From Coptodactyla brooksi (taxonomy: Eukaryota > Arthropoda > Insecta > Coleoptera > Scarabaeidae), in assembly GCA_033557675.1 (NCBI GenBank), contig JAWQRM010000197.1, positions 1-26,825 on the forward strand: a stretch of DNA of 26,825 nt, given 5' to 3'. The notes under the pieces are model-generated. The model was not told the origin of the DNA, did no database searches, and saw nothing but the letters and a program-made list of their open reading frames with translations. Position numbers and translations under genes: made by a program. Below, in pieces: positions 16,900 to 26,400 of this stretch (within the stretch, counting starts at the first letter, position 1; every line of letters begins with the position of its first letter).

Positions 16900-18424
16900 C
16901 CTAAGACAAATGGCCCAAATAATCCTTTAACATTAATGTATAACATCATAAATGATTTGCAACTAAAGGTATTCAATTTTCTCCTGTATCTGAAGCTAAG
17001 ATTTGAAACGCAATCAATAATGTAAAAAATAGCAAATGTAAGGACTATTTTGGTATGAATACTGTTATGTTAAAGAAGTTTAAAAATGTTTTAACCTCTC
17101 CTATAACCAAAATGTTTAATTTGTGCATTGAAGAAGAATATTTTCCTGATACCTTTAAGATTGCTTGTGTCACCCCAATTTTCAAAGGATCTGTAGACGA
17201 CGCATCAAACTATAGACCGATAAGCATTCTACGTACTATTTCAGAAATATTTGAACTGCTTTTAAAATACCAGTTTTACGCATACTTTGAATCAGAAAAT
17301 CTGCTTAATCTGCTCTTAAATCTGCTAACCAGTTTGATTTTAGAACTATACGCTCTACCAGTAATGCAGTTGCTGATTTTATCAGTGAGGTGGTAGATGG
17401 CTATGAGACGGGAGAGTTTTGCAAGGTGTCCTTCCTAGACTGGTCGAAAGCATGAAATACTCATCCGCAAACTATACATGTATAATGTAGGACCGGCTGC
17501 AGTCGGTACCTAACAACAATACGTTAGCTATAATTCCAAACTATCTCAACTGGGATATATTGAAGCCGGAGTTCCACAAGGCTCCATTCTGCGCTCACTT
17601 TTATTTTTAATATTTGTAAATAATTTACCAAACGATCTTCCATCTGGCAGTACGTACCTTTATGCAGATGATACCACTCTGCTCTCCAAGGGACTAGTCT
17701 TGTGAGATGTGAATGAGTCACAATCTCGGACGGTGGATGCCGCCACATGTTGGTTTACCAATAATTTATTAACCTTAAATGAGGCTAAAACCGTTAGTAT
17801 TATATTCACACTGCGCTCTAATGGCAGTTCATATGAATCTACTCGTTTTCTCGGCCTACACGTGGATTCTAAACAAACTTGGCATCAGCATGGGGATGGA
17901 TATGCTGGCTAAGCGTCTTGGCTCAGTGACATTTCTGCTTCGGCGGCTGTCAGGGTTGGAATTTATAAATCCCTTAAGGATGTCTTACTTCTTTGTTTCA
18001 GAGCCAACTTACCTACGGTCTACTGATTTGGGGACATTCCGAAATTATAAGCAGATTGTTTGTTATATAGAGTAGGGTTATTAGAATTTTGGCAGGCGCA
18101 GGTTATCGGGATGACTGCCGAAATTATTTCAGACCATTAAATATTATGACCTTGCCCTGCTTGTACATTTTCGAATGCCTTAGATACGTAGGTTCTCACG
18201 CCAATACCTACACTTGTCACAATATTGCGCATGATACGCGTACAAAAGATAATATATGCCCCCAGTTTCTCCGTCTGAGTCTGTCGAGAAATGGTGCAAA
18301 CTACTACGGTATTCGTTTTCTTAATGCGCTGGACGTCAAAATTAAATCATTACCTAGAGAACAATTCCGAAAATACGTTAAAAAATATCTAACACACAAT
18401 ACTACGAGGATCCTCCTGCACTGA
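16900..18424 (+). pseudogene. ORF2 reverse transcriptase of CR1/L2-like retrotransposon
   Basis: Blocks in order: MNTVMLKKFKNVLTSPITKM, DTFKIACVTPIFKG, NYRPISILRTISEIFELLLK, FISEVVDGYETGEFCKV-like readings, SFLDWSKA, LGYIEAGVPQGS, LIFVNNLPNDLPSGSTYLYA with DDTTLL (catalytic box YADD at 17661-17672, intact), WFTNNLLTLNEAKT, FLGLHVDSKQTW, and a clean 111-residue C-terminal frame (18089-18424) with DTRTKDNI, LSRNGANYYGIRFLNALD and FRKYVKKYL. This is a CR1/L2-group RT ending at a natural stop. A deletion of about six codons after SKA removes the usual FD-V-H segment, and several frameshifts occur. It is the most complete element in the window, though inactive. Confidence 0.88.
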
Positions 18425-18568
18425 GTGCCATAAACCTTGTGCTATTGTTTTTATTATTTCTATTATGTTACTACCTATATACACACACAAGTCTGTCTGT
18501 GCAATACCACCTGACGACTGTATACCTATGGTTCTTGACAGGAAGTAATTATTATTATTATTACCGAA
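18425..18568 (+). other. 3' UTR and ATT-repeat tail of the CR1/L2-like element
   Basis: The untranslated tail ends in five ATT units (18547-18565, aattattattattattacc). CR1/L2-type elements end in short microsatellites and not in poly-A, so this supports both the clade call and the 3' boundary. Confidence 0.75.
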
Positions 18569-18574
18569 CATTAG

Positions 18575-18720
18575 ATTTTGAAATAGAACGCCCTGTTTGG
18601 GTTATTCTAGTAACTATCGCATTTCAGATTTTTAAATAGAACACCCTGCATATCATTGCATTTTTGAAGTTCACGTAAGATTTAAGGAGCACTTTAATAA
18701 CCATACATTAGGTCTAAGTC
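18575..18720 (+). repeat. Further copy of the tandem-array repeat
   Basis: Matches 14855-14990 closely: gttattctag-aactat-gca, tttaaatagaacaccctgca, tttttgaa, gatttaag and gcactttaata. It begins right after the retrotransposon tail, which suggests the element landed inside the array. Confidence 0.8.
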
Positions 18721-19370
18721 GTATTGCTTTGGAGTTCAATATTTCTGGAAATAAACAATATCGAGATTTTATTATAAATGGTTTTTATACATAAAACCAA
18801 AGATATAAAATACGTATTATTTATTTTTTCGTATTTTATTGTTTTGTATTACACTGTTATTGTATTAACAAATAAATTGGAGCTACTTTGCTCACACTAT
18901 AATTTAACAAGAAAATTGTTTTTAACAAGAAAAACTTTAGTAGATACATTTAAAATCCCATGCAAATTTTTTGTTGGTTGTAGATTTGCAACAGTACTAT
19001 GTGAAAGGTTAATACGAAAAATATACTTGTTTTTTCTTGAAACATAAGACTCAAAAACAAAGCATTTGAGATATTGCAGTACTTTTTTAATTCTACATGA
19101 ACGGATTAAAAGTAAGCATTTTATGAACACTATATACAGAGTTGCAGAGAAAATTTTTTAGGCAGTGTTTAGAATAAACTAAACACACTGTATATTTGAA
19201 AATACATTATTAATATTATTAAATTTAGAAACGGTACAAAAAATCCATTAATTTTATATCCAAGAAGTCATATCTACTATGAAGACTAGAGGAGAATTAG
19301 AATTACTGAAACGTATAGTTTTTACGGACATCTGAGAAGCCGAGATAAACTCATCGATTAAAGAGCCTTT
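18721..19370. other. AT-rich stretch; 89-residue ORF without motifs
   Basis: The plus-strand ORF 18778-19047 is Leu/Ile/Phe/Tyr-rich with one possible membrane segment, but base composition alone explains that. At 19160-19190 a degenerate ctaaacacactgtata resembles the inverted form of the ACAGGGTGTTCG end seen elsewhere. Nothing else was recognised. Confidence 0.4.
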
Positions 19371-19415
19371 CATCGCTCTGATGATAGTAACTTGGTTAGC
19401 GAAACGTACGTCGAC
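19366..19415 (+). ncRNA. Hammerhead-ribozyme-like motif with intact core (Penelope type)
   Basis: CTGATGA (19378-19384) is followed by a 16-base segment able to pair GTAAC with GTTAG around TTG (four of five pairs), then GAAAC (19401-19405). Then comes a possible minimal stem III, ACG-TA-CGT, followed by C, which puts a GUC cleavage triplet in the correct place. This is the topology of the minimal type I hammerheads described in Penelope-like elements. Stem I pairing between the bases before CTGATGA and those after the cleavage site is poor. It aligns with 2920-2965 including the 16-base spacing. Activity is doubtful; homology to a hammerhead is likely. Confidence 0.55.
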
Positions 19416-20434
19416 CATTCTTTTTCACATTTTAGTATAGTAGTGGAGTTACATTATTTTACTTTGTGACAAGTGTATCAAATTCGGATTCGTTTTAAAG
19501 GACTTTTAATAAAGACAATTTAACAAGGTACCTGAGTCTACCATTACTTTCCAACTCTAAATCCTAGACTTTTCGTTGACACGCGCGGTCTTGTCATTTT
19601 TCGTTATTAGTGGCTTTGTCACACTCTGCAGGTCTGAAACTACTTTTCTCAAATCTGGGCTAATTTTCTAAAATTAACCGTGAAATAATGTCCTTTCTGA
19701 AGCATATATCCTCTACACATATTAAAGATGCGTATATTTTTTCTTCTTATGATGTAATTTACTGTTATTATTGTTCAATTTTACATAGGACGTTTTTATC
19801 GTTATCCGACCAGCAATATCTGCCTAACGATGGTTTCCATCAAAAGTAAAGTTTCCATTAAAGTAAGTCCAAGAAATTTCTCTCGTCGTTTGATGTTACG
19901 CCACCGAAAAGAAAGTTTCAATGTTTTTTCTACCACTTTGCTTTCAATGCTATTGCAGTAACTCTCAAATTCACGTCAATCGAAGCAGGCACTTTTGTTT
20001 TAATTGAAATTTACTGCATGCAGGTTTACTAAATACAAGACGTCCCCTTTCATTATGTTAGAGGAATGTCATTTTGATAAATCGACATCTGGTGACAATA
20101 CAATAGCCACATCTAGTTGCAAATTGCATGAGCGGAGAAGGTATCTGTAAATCAAGACGTCATAGTAGAGTTCTGGCTATACCGAGTGGTTATCCAAAAA
20201 CGGAAGAACTTGTAACACTTTTATTTATTTCCCGATTTTGACCGTTTAAAGAACAATCTAAATGGGATCAGATGCTCTATAAATTCGCGTAATCAAAGTT
20301 TATTTTTCATTTCATGCCCTCTTGTACTGAGGATTTGTAATTTAACATATGTTTATTATATACAGTTCACTCCATAAATAATGAGCTGGAATCTGCTACG
20401 CCCAATCGGTAACTTTAAAATTTTAGCAGTATTG
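19416..20434. other. No gene recognised
   Basis: Both strands show only short ORFs without motifs. Part of the first 100 bp may be the flank of the Penelope-like repeat carrying the hammerhead motif. Confidence 0.45.
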
Positions 20435-20790
20435 TGGGGGAAAACTGCCAACGATATGTAGAAACTATTCTGTACGCGTTATTGACGCAAGAGAGCGTGT
20501 GTACAGCAGTTTGTGGGGAGTCCTCATGCAGCAAATGCCATCAAAGATCACCCAGTAGAACATAAGTGGGCGTCCTGACCTATCTCCCTGTGATTTTCAT
20601 GTGTCTGGAGAACACAATAAACATTTACGTGGAAGATTTCAGTTGGACGATGAAGTGCAGGAAGAGGTTCGAAATTAGTTCTTGTAGCAATCGAAGATTT
20701 TGTATGAGAGGGGAATATTCCGTTTAGTTTCACAGTGGGATAAATGCTTAAACCATCAGGGTCAATATATTTGAATAAAAGGAACTGCTG
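20435..20790 (+). pseudogene. mariner-like transposase, C-terminal fragment
   Basis: Plus-strand reading gives NCQRYVETILYALLTQE, then SPHAANAIKD, and after a frameshift DLSPCDFHVSGEHNKHLRGR, FQLDDEVQEEVRN and LYERGIFRLVSQWDKCLN with a short HQGQYI tail. These are the last blocks of mariner (DD34D) transposases: -AQRY-, HDNARPH, YSPDL-P-D-HVF and RW-KCI--GDY. The Asp of the PCD block, the third catalytic residue, is kept. The second block should read LHDN before -PHAAN but reads FVGS, so that Asp is lost. The N-terminal half is missing. The antisense ORF 20548-20733 is a shadow. Confidence 0.82.
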
Positions 20791-21324
20791 TTGACATAGA
20801 TGGCCATGACTCGTTATTTATTTAATGAACCTTATTGATAGTTTAATGAACGTTATTGATAATATATTGATATTTAGTGATACAATTTTACTAAATTCGC
20901 TTGGTTTTCATTTTTTCATACGTTAATTAAATTATTTCCATTAAAAAGATATAAACATTATCAAAAGACAGACATTGTCCAGATCCCACGGGATCTCAAT
21001 CGAAGAGGGTATAATTTTCATCGATTTGTATTTGTACAAATACAAACATCGATTTGTATAACGTATAAGTTGTACAATGCAATTGCTGGGATGCATCAAG
21101 ATAGCTATTGAACTTCATCGTTGTCATGGTGTTTTTATTGCATGTATTTACTGATTTTTGATGTGTATATTTCTCCTGAAAGTAAAGCTTTAGAGTTGCA
21201 AGTGTGAGGTAGTGTGGTGTGAACATCTTAATTATCAACGAACGCAGTATATTTTGTTGATTTAGTTTCATAAACTGATCGACCTTTCCACAGAGCATGG
21301 AAGGCAAACATTTCCATTACCGAA
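20791..21324. other. No gene recognised; contains a short palindrome
   Basis: gtatttgtacaaatac (about 21028-21043) is a perfect 16-bp palindrome flanked by further partly symmetric bases (atcgat on each side). The minus-strand ORF 20996-21307 shows no motif. Confidence 0.4.
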
Positions 21325-21585
21325 GCTAGTCCAGCATATCTAGTGGAACATGTTAATCCATCGAGAGCATTTCAACACATAGGCCTAGATTATGAGGGTC
21401 TATTAACAGTTCTTACACATAGTGAACCGAGCAAAAGACGAATATGTCGTCTAACGTGCTTGAGAATGCGAGCAGTTCATTTGAAAGTCATAAAACTTAT
21501 CTGCAAAAGTATTATGAATAACACTGTAATATGTTTTCGGAAAACGTGTGATGTAATAATTATTGCGATACATACAGACATTTGA
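21325..21585 (+). pseudogene. Bel/Pao-type integrase fragment
   Basis: The 80-residue ORF reads VEHVNPSRAFQHIGLDYEG, LLTVLTHSEPSKRRICRLTC and LRMRAVHLKVI, then a region ending CDVIIIAIHTD. In Bel/Pao retrotransposons the integrase has RAF--VG-DY-GP, K-Y-C-F-C--TRAVHLE and then P--I-SDN. The first Asp (GLDYEG) is present. The last block is shifted or lost, so the second Asp is not recognisable. No LTR, protease or RT was found nearby. It directly precedes the piggyBac remains. Confidence 0.7.
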
Positions 21586-21691
21586 ATTTCATAGAGTATA
21601 TTTTGCAGGTATTGTCAAGGTAAGAGAAAGTCATGCGCGATGTACATCTACTGGTTTTAGGAGAAGTGCACAGTAAAAATAACCAATTTAC

Positions 21692-22820
21692 GTTTTATGG
21701 AGTAAGAATCCAACGTTATGTCAACCTACAGTGTCGGCAGCAATATTTCGGAATAAATTCCAGCTAATTATGTGTTTTCTTCACATTCTATAATAACGAA
21801 ACAAGTGAACAAAGAAAAGCAAATGATAAATTAGGTGCAATCAGGGATATTTTTGAAATATTTATGTCAATCTGCAAAAAATTGTTTACTACATTGTAAA
21901 CAAATATTGTTTACTGTCAACTCTCGTGTTTACATTAAGAGTAGGACTGATAAGTGTGGCCTTAAGATTTGTGCTTTGGCTGATTGCGAATCTGTCTATA
22001 TAACAAATATGCCAGTAGATTTATGTAAGCCATTTTTTGCAAGTAAGAATGTACTCTTAAAGGTGGTATTGAATATGGTACAACATTTACCGCAAGGACA
22101 TGGAATCACTACATATAACTTTTTACGAGCCTAGAATTGGCGTATAGACTTTTAGAAAAGATTCTTAGTTTGTGGCGTACTTTTCGCAAAATAAGCCTTA
22201 CATTCCCAAAGAATTGCTTCCTGCTCGTTACAAATATTCCAGCATCTTGGTCTTTGTCAGAAACAAGAACTTAGTTCCATATATTCCAAAGAAGAACTCT
22301 TCTGTTATTCTTCTCTCAACAGAACTTGCGAATGATAAAGTTAGCGACGCTGAGTGTAATTACAAACCTGATATCATTTTGCAATATAACAACACAAAAG
22401 GTGCAGTGAATACAAGAGACAAATTGGAAAAGGGATATTCAACTCAAAGAAAAAGCAAGCGGTGTAAAACGACATTTTTTTCATTTATCGGATATTGGAG
22501 GAATAAACGCTAACAAGCAGTGGAAAATTGTAAACCCAGACTGGAAGAAAATCGTCTAGATAACAGACAAATGTTTCTGTTATATTTAGGGTAAGATTTT
22601 TTTGTGAGGAAACATTTTACGACGTTATGCAACTGAAAAATTTAATGCCAATGTGAAACAAAACATGACAACTGTCCTATCTAAAGTGAATGTACGAAAT
22701 GAAGAACAGTGAAAAAAAATTGGTTGTGATAACTGTAATAAATAAATTTATTTTTCAGAGCATTGTACCCGAGTTTGCTTAATCTTGTAGCCTAACGTGC
22801 CTCTGCAGAACATTGTGAAC
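21692..22820 (+). pseudogene. piggyBac-like transposase with all three catalytic Asp replaced
   Basis: Blocks in order: LWSKNPTLCQPTVSAAIFRN then KFQLIMCFLH, KANDKLGAIRDIFEIF, LFTVNSRVYIKSRTDKCGLK then ICALADCESVY, GHGITTYNFLRA, NKPYIPKELLPA, LVPYIPKKNSSVILLSTE, PDIILQYNNTKGAVNTRDKL, GGINANKQWKIVNPDW, and a CDNCN...HCTRVC zinc-binding end. This is a near-complete piggyBac DDE transposase, which cuts and pastes at TTAA. Family motifs TVDE, IT-DNW and G-VDTxD read TVNS, ITTYNF and AVNTRD, so the three catalytic Asp are Asn, Tyr and Asn. Frameshifts and stops occur between blocks. TTAA-flanked ends were not identified. Confidence 0.87.
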
Positions 22821-22838
22821 TAAAACAGTTAAAAAATA

Positions 22839-22860
22839 GTGGGGTATATTTGTACCCCAC
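22839..22860. repeat. 8-bp GC-rich hairpin after piggyBac remnant
   Basis: gtggggta (22839-22846) and taccccac (22853-22860) are exact reverse complements with a six-base loop. It lies just past the last piggyBac codons and might belong to that element's 3' end. Confidence 0.6.
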
Positions 22861-24184
22861 GGGGTCAATAATGTAAGCTTATGACCTTAGGTCTATGAAA
22901 GCTAACATTTTCCATAACTTGCTTGTGTCAATCAGTGTCTAAAATTAGCCGCAAAATTAAGAAAGAGATATATTCGATTACTATTACCCTTTAAAAATTG
23001 CCTGTAATTTATCATTTCAAAAAAAATCACTTTTACAAAATTACAGCAACCAGCTGAGCTTCCCGTTCAAACGCTTAAGCGCGTCAATCTTAATTTATAA
23101 AACCAAATTACCTTTAATACGGCGAAGGGCAGAACTTAATTTTATAGCAAATGACAGGAAGTTTGTAATGAGGGAAAACTACGTGTTGTTTTTAGCGAAC
23201 AGTTTTAAATGAAAAATGAAAAAATCTTTTTCGCTTTTTCGTTTTATTAACGTGAATTTTTAACGTGCGTTTAATAACATTTGTGTTCACAGAGCTTTGT
23301 TATTAATGCCAAAGCTTATACAATTATTAATCCTTAAGGGTTCTCAGTTTTTATATCTAGGTATGTACATGTAAAACTGAAGTAAATTTAATTTATTTCA
23401 TCTAGATTACATTTCTTGAATTTAAAACTGGGTTTCAGATCGTATTTCCTTTTAGTTCAAAATGGAAATAGGAATAAATATACTTCGTTGATTGCTTTAT
23501 ATTTACAAAGAAAATCCAACGCTTTTTTAATAAACCTGAGCACAATGATATATTTTTAAATTCATTTGAAGTCTTTAAGTAAACTTGATTTTAGCTAATA
23601 ATGTGATAATGTGAACAAGTGATTTTAATAATTTTAAGTACGATTTTCTTATAATTTACATCAACCAGTTAAAATTATTTTGGACAATTACTTTGATTTT
23701 ACTTACAATTTACTTTTTAATTTATAACAATGCATAAATATTAATATTTCAGACGCTTTATCTAATTGACAATAATTTGGCAAAGGAAGCAGATGTATAT
23801 TTTGTGTTGTTCTGCTTACTGTAATTGGTTTTGCAGAGCATACGTTTTGCATACAGCAATATTTCGACAGGATCTCCAAATGTTGGAAAATAATCAGTAA
23901 TGAGCACAATCCATATGACCAATTCTTAGGCTATGTGACACAATACATTCTACATAGTTTAGCATCCTACTAAGTTACTTAAAACAATTATTTTTAAATT
24001 AAAAAGTTCTTAACTGTACATTTTAAAACATATGTATGTGAACTAAGCAACAACATACCAACTGTACAACTCAATCACTCCATTACATGAAACTCAAATT
24101 TACACAAATAAGAAATATTTAGAAAATTCTTAATCCGAAAACCACAGTTAACAAGCAATATATGTATGGTTAGCTCAACGTCCC
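22861..24184. other. AT-rich stretch without recognised features
   Basis: No ORF above about 70 residues and no motif on either strand. I see no tRNA, tandem repeat or clear element boundary. Confidence 0.5.
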
Positions 24185-25535
24185 CGGCCGTAGTCAGTAG
24201 ATGGTCCGAAGCGAGTGTTGTCGCTTCTTAGCTGGCAAGAACCTTTTGCACCAAATCTTTCCATCCTGCGCGGTCACTCGCTGTATTGAACAGCGCCTCA
24301 AATCAGTTGCCATTGCTGCTCCAGATACGTTTGAACTTACCCTTGACCTTCTCAGCCCACAGCTTGCGGTGCCTTCCTGGTGGGAGTCTCCAATCCGGCG
24401 AGGTCATGAGTGTTGTAGCTTGCCGGACTAGTCTTCCTTCCTCTCTACGGTGCAGACCCTATTAGCTGCTACCTGTCTAGATGGACGCGGAAGAAGGCCG
24501 TCTATTCTTCTAATCTTGACGTAGACATTGTTCACAGTTGCGTAGAAGTCGTTGTTATGCGGAATGTCCAGGTAGCGAATACTCATTGTTCACCTTAGTA
24601 GCTTCCTGTCAGCTATATCAAGCCTCTCTTCCTGCGTTCTGTTGAGTAGCCACGTAGAGGACGGACTGCACTCAGGTAGCGGTAGGATGCGGGAGTCCTT
24701 CTGTATTGATCTGGAAGGAATCCGACTGGGTGACGGGTTACCCTCCGACCGCAAACTGCTACATTTGTCTGGTTTGAGGACGAGCTCGTATGCAGCAGCG
24801 TAGCGGGTCAGTGCGTCCAGAACCTTCTGTAGTTCCAGCGGGTATGTGCTTACGAGCGCGACGCCATCGACGTAATAAATGTCCATCCTTATTTCCCGGT
24901 GGCTCTTGACAATGTCAACTTTGTCGACAAAATCATCATCGCGCAATTTATTAGTGTTTTGGTGCAGTGGTAACCAGTGATTACCAAGTCATCCATGAAG
25001 TTGAAGAGCAGTGGACCGCAGACCGATTCCTGGCGTACTCTGGTGGCGACCATGAACGTGCCTGATGAGCGAACCCGCGCTAAGTATCTCAACGAGGTGC
25101 TCAGGCACTTCATCCACTCAGACTGTATCGAAGAGGCGCGTCCTGTCCGGGCTGTCTCTGCGCATCGCGAGAATGGCATCGTCCGTGCTTCTTCCCGGCC
25201 TAAATCCCTGCCGTTCCTCACTTGTGGTCTCCTCACGGCATACCATGGTCCTGTTAAGTATCAGCCTCTCGACGACCTTGTAAACGACTCGGATAAGGGA
25301 GGTACCGCGGTAATTCTCCGGCAGGGCTTTGTCCTTCTTCTTCCACAGCGGGACGATGTGCGCACCTCTCCACGAGTCGGGGATCTTCTTGGTCGTCCAA
25401 ATGCCGGTGATGATTTCGTGGAGATCCCGTAAAGCGTACTTGGGTAGCGACTTAGGTAGGCGGGTTCGTTGAACAGGTGTAATCGGGATGCTGGAAGTGC
25501 GCTAATGGGGGTACACTCGGATTGGGTTGGTTAAG
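24185..25535 (-). pseudogene. RTE-like non-LTR reverse transcriptase, GC-richer than surroundings
   Basis: Minus-strand blocks: RLPKSLPKYALRDLHEIITG, IPDSWRGAHIVPLWKKKDKA, LPENYRGTSLIRVVYKVVER, TSEERQGFRPGRSTDDAILA, VATRVRQESVCGPLLFNF then MDDLV, DIYYVDGVALVST, LQKVLDALTRYAAAYEL and LKPDKCS. After frameshifts come LPPGRHRKLWAEKVKGK and ASDRAGWKDLV at the C-terminus. The NYRG-SL block, GFRPGRST and the C-terminal GR-x-W ... DR--W tail fit RTE-clade elements. A deletion removes the AFDSV palm motif region, and the catalytic YADD box reads YVDG. GC content is visibly higher than in the neighbouring DNA. The plus-strand 151-residue ORF 24977-25432 is antisense shadow. Confidence 0.83.
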
Positions 25536-25947
25536 TAGCCCAGAAAAAGCAATAATTACAACTACTTAGCCAAAATTACTACATTTAGCCACATTAATGG
25601 ACGACAGATAGTTACTCGAGGTATCCCAACAACAGACTTTAAATTAAATTATGTGAAGTGATGTTGGCACGTGAGTACATACTACTTTCATCTTTAAACT
25701 AATACCATCCGATTATCGCTGTAAAATTCCTTGAACACAAAAGATTCACAGTTGAAAAGATTGTCAAAAGACCCTTGGGTCGTGTTTGTGCTGACAACCC
25801 TGAAATGTAATCTGGAATTACGTACCCGACATAGTGAAAAAGTCGTGGAATACAATTATCAATACTCAATACAAAATTAAAGTTGATTTTGTATTCTAAA
25901 TAATTTATGCTTTATTCCACTCTAAAAAACCGAACGAACTTATTTGC
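25536..25947. other. AT-rich spacer, nothing recognised
   Basis: About 400 bp between the RTE-like fragment and the Harbinger end, with no ORF or repeat of note. Confidence 0.5.
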
Positions 25948-26050
25948 TAAGGCCCTGTCCACATGAGGCGATTTACGCGCGATTCGACTCGCGCGTATAC
26001 GCGCAAGTGCTTGTTTTTCTTCTATCCGGATGAGGCGTTTGTCGCGCGAG
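25948..26050 (+). repeat. PIF/Harbinger-type 5' end with TAA target site
   Basis: TAA (25948-25950) precedes GGCCCTGTCCACATGAGGCG. PIF/Harbinger elements duplicate a 3-bp TWA target and often start with GGGCC or GGCCC. Two subterminal repeats follow, atgaggcg-ttt--cgcgcga, at about 25963-25982 and 26030-26050, with tcgcgcg runs on both strands between them; these may be transposase binding sites. The matching 3' end is not in the window or is lost. Confidence 0.6.
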
Positions 26051-26084
26051 TTTTGTACAGAGGTTCATTCAGGTTGGATTTGAA

Positions 26085-26400
26085 ATGGAATTGGACAAAA
26101 CTGTTGTGTTCTGATTTGCGTACCTTCGACGGCAAAGATGTAAAAAAAAAGAAAACAGACTGTATGCAGTGCATCTAATCTTAAGTGATATATTACACTA
26201 TACATAGATCAAAATTTGAGAAAGGATGAAAAAAATTGTCATTAAAGTCCTTTGATGATTTGCTTGATATTATAAAGGAAGATTTGTCTCCTTGCTGAAA
26301 CTATGTAATACAAGATGTTGTTTCCGCAGAAGAAAAACTTGTTTCATAGCAAGCAAAGTATATAGTACTGGCTAAAAAGATGTAACATTCATATGTTTTG
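26085..26400 (+). pseudogene. HARBI1-like transposase remnant (PIF/Harbinger)
   Basis: From an ATG at 26085 the frame reads MELDKTVVF, a stop, FAYLRRQRCKKKENRLYAVH, and after a shift LKSFDDLLDIIKEDLSPC, a stop, NYVIQDVVSAEEKLVS, a stop, and AKYIVLAKK. In HARBI1-type nucleases the N-terminus has R-(Y/F)WVHPI, then MS--SFDELL-IV---L, then ISPEEKL-ITLRYLATG; all three blocks are recognisable. The catalytic DDE core that follows is absent. It lies just inside a Harbinger-type end, in the right orientation, which supports the call. Confidence 0.7.

Noticed and set aside
18778..19047. 89-residue hydrophobic ORF as a small membrane protein
   Set aside because: AT-rich DNA gives Ile/Phe/Tyr/Leu-rich frames by chance. 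No start context or conservation can be shown.
24977..25432. 151-residue plus-strand ORF, the longest in the window
   Set aside because: It is antisense to the RTE-like RT, whose minus-strand motifs are unmistakable. The GC-rich coding sequence makes a long antisense frame.
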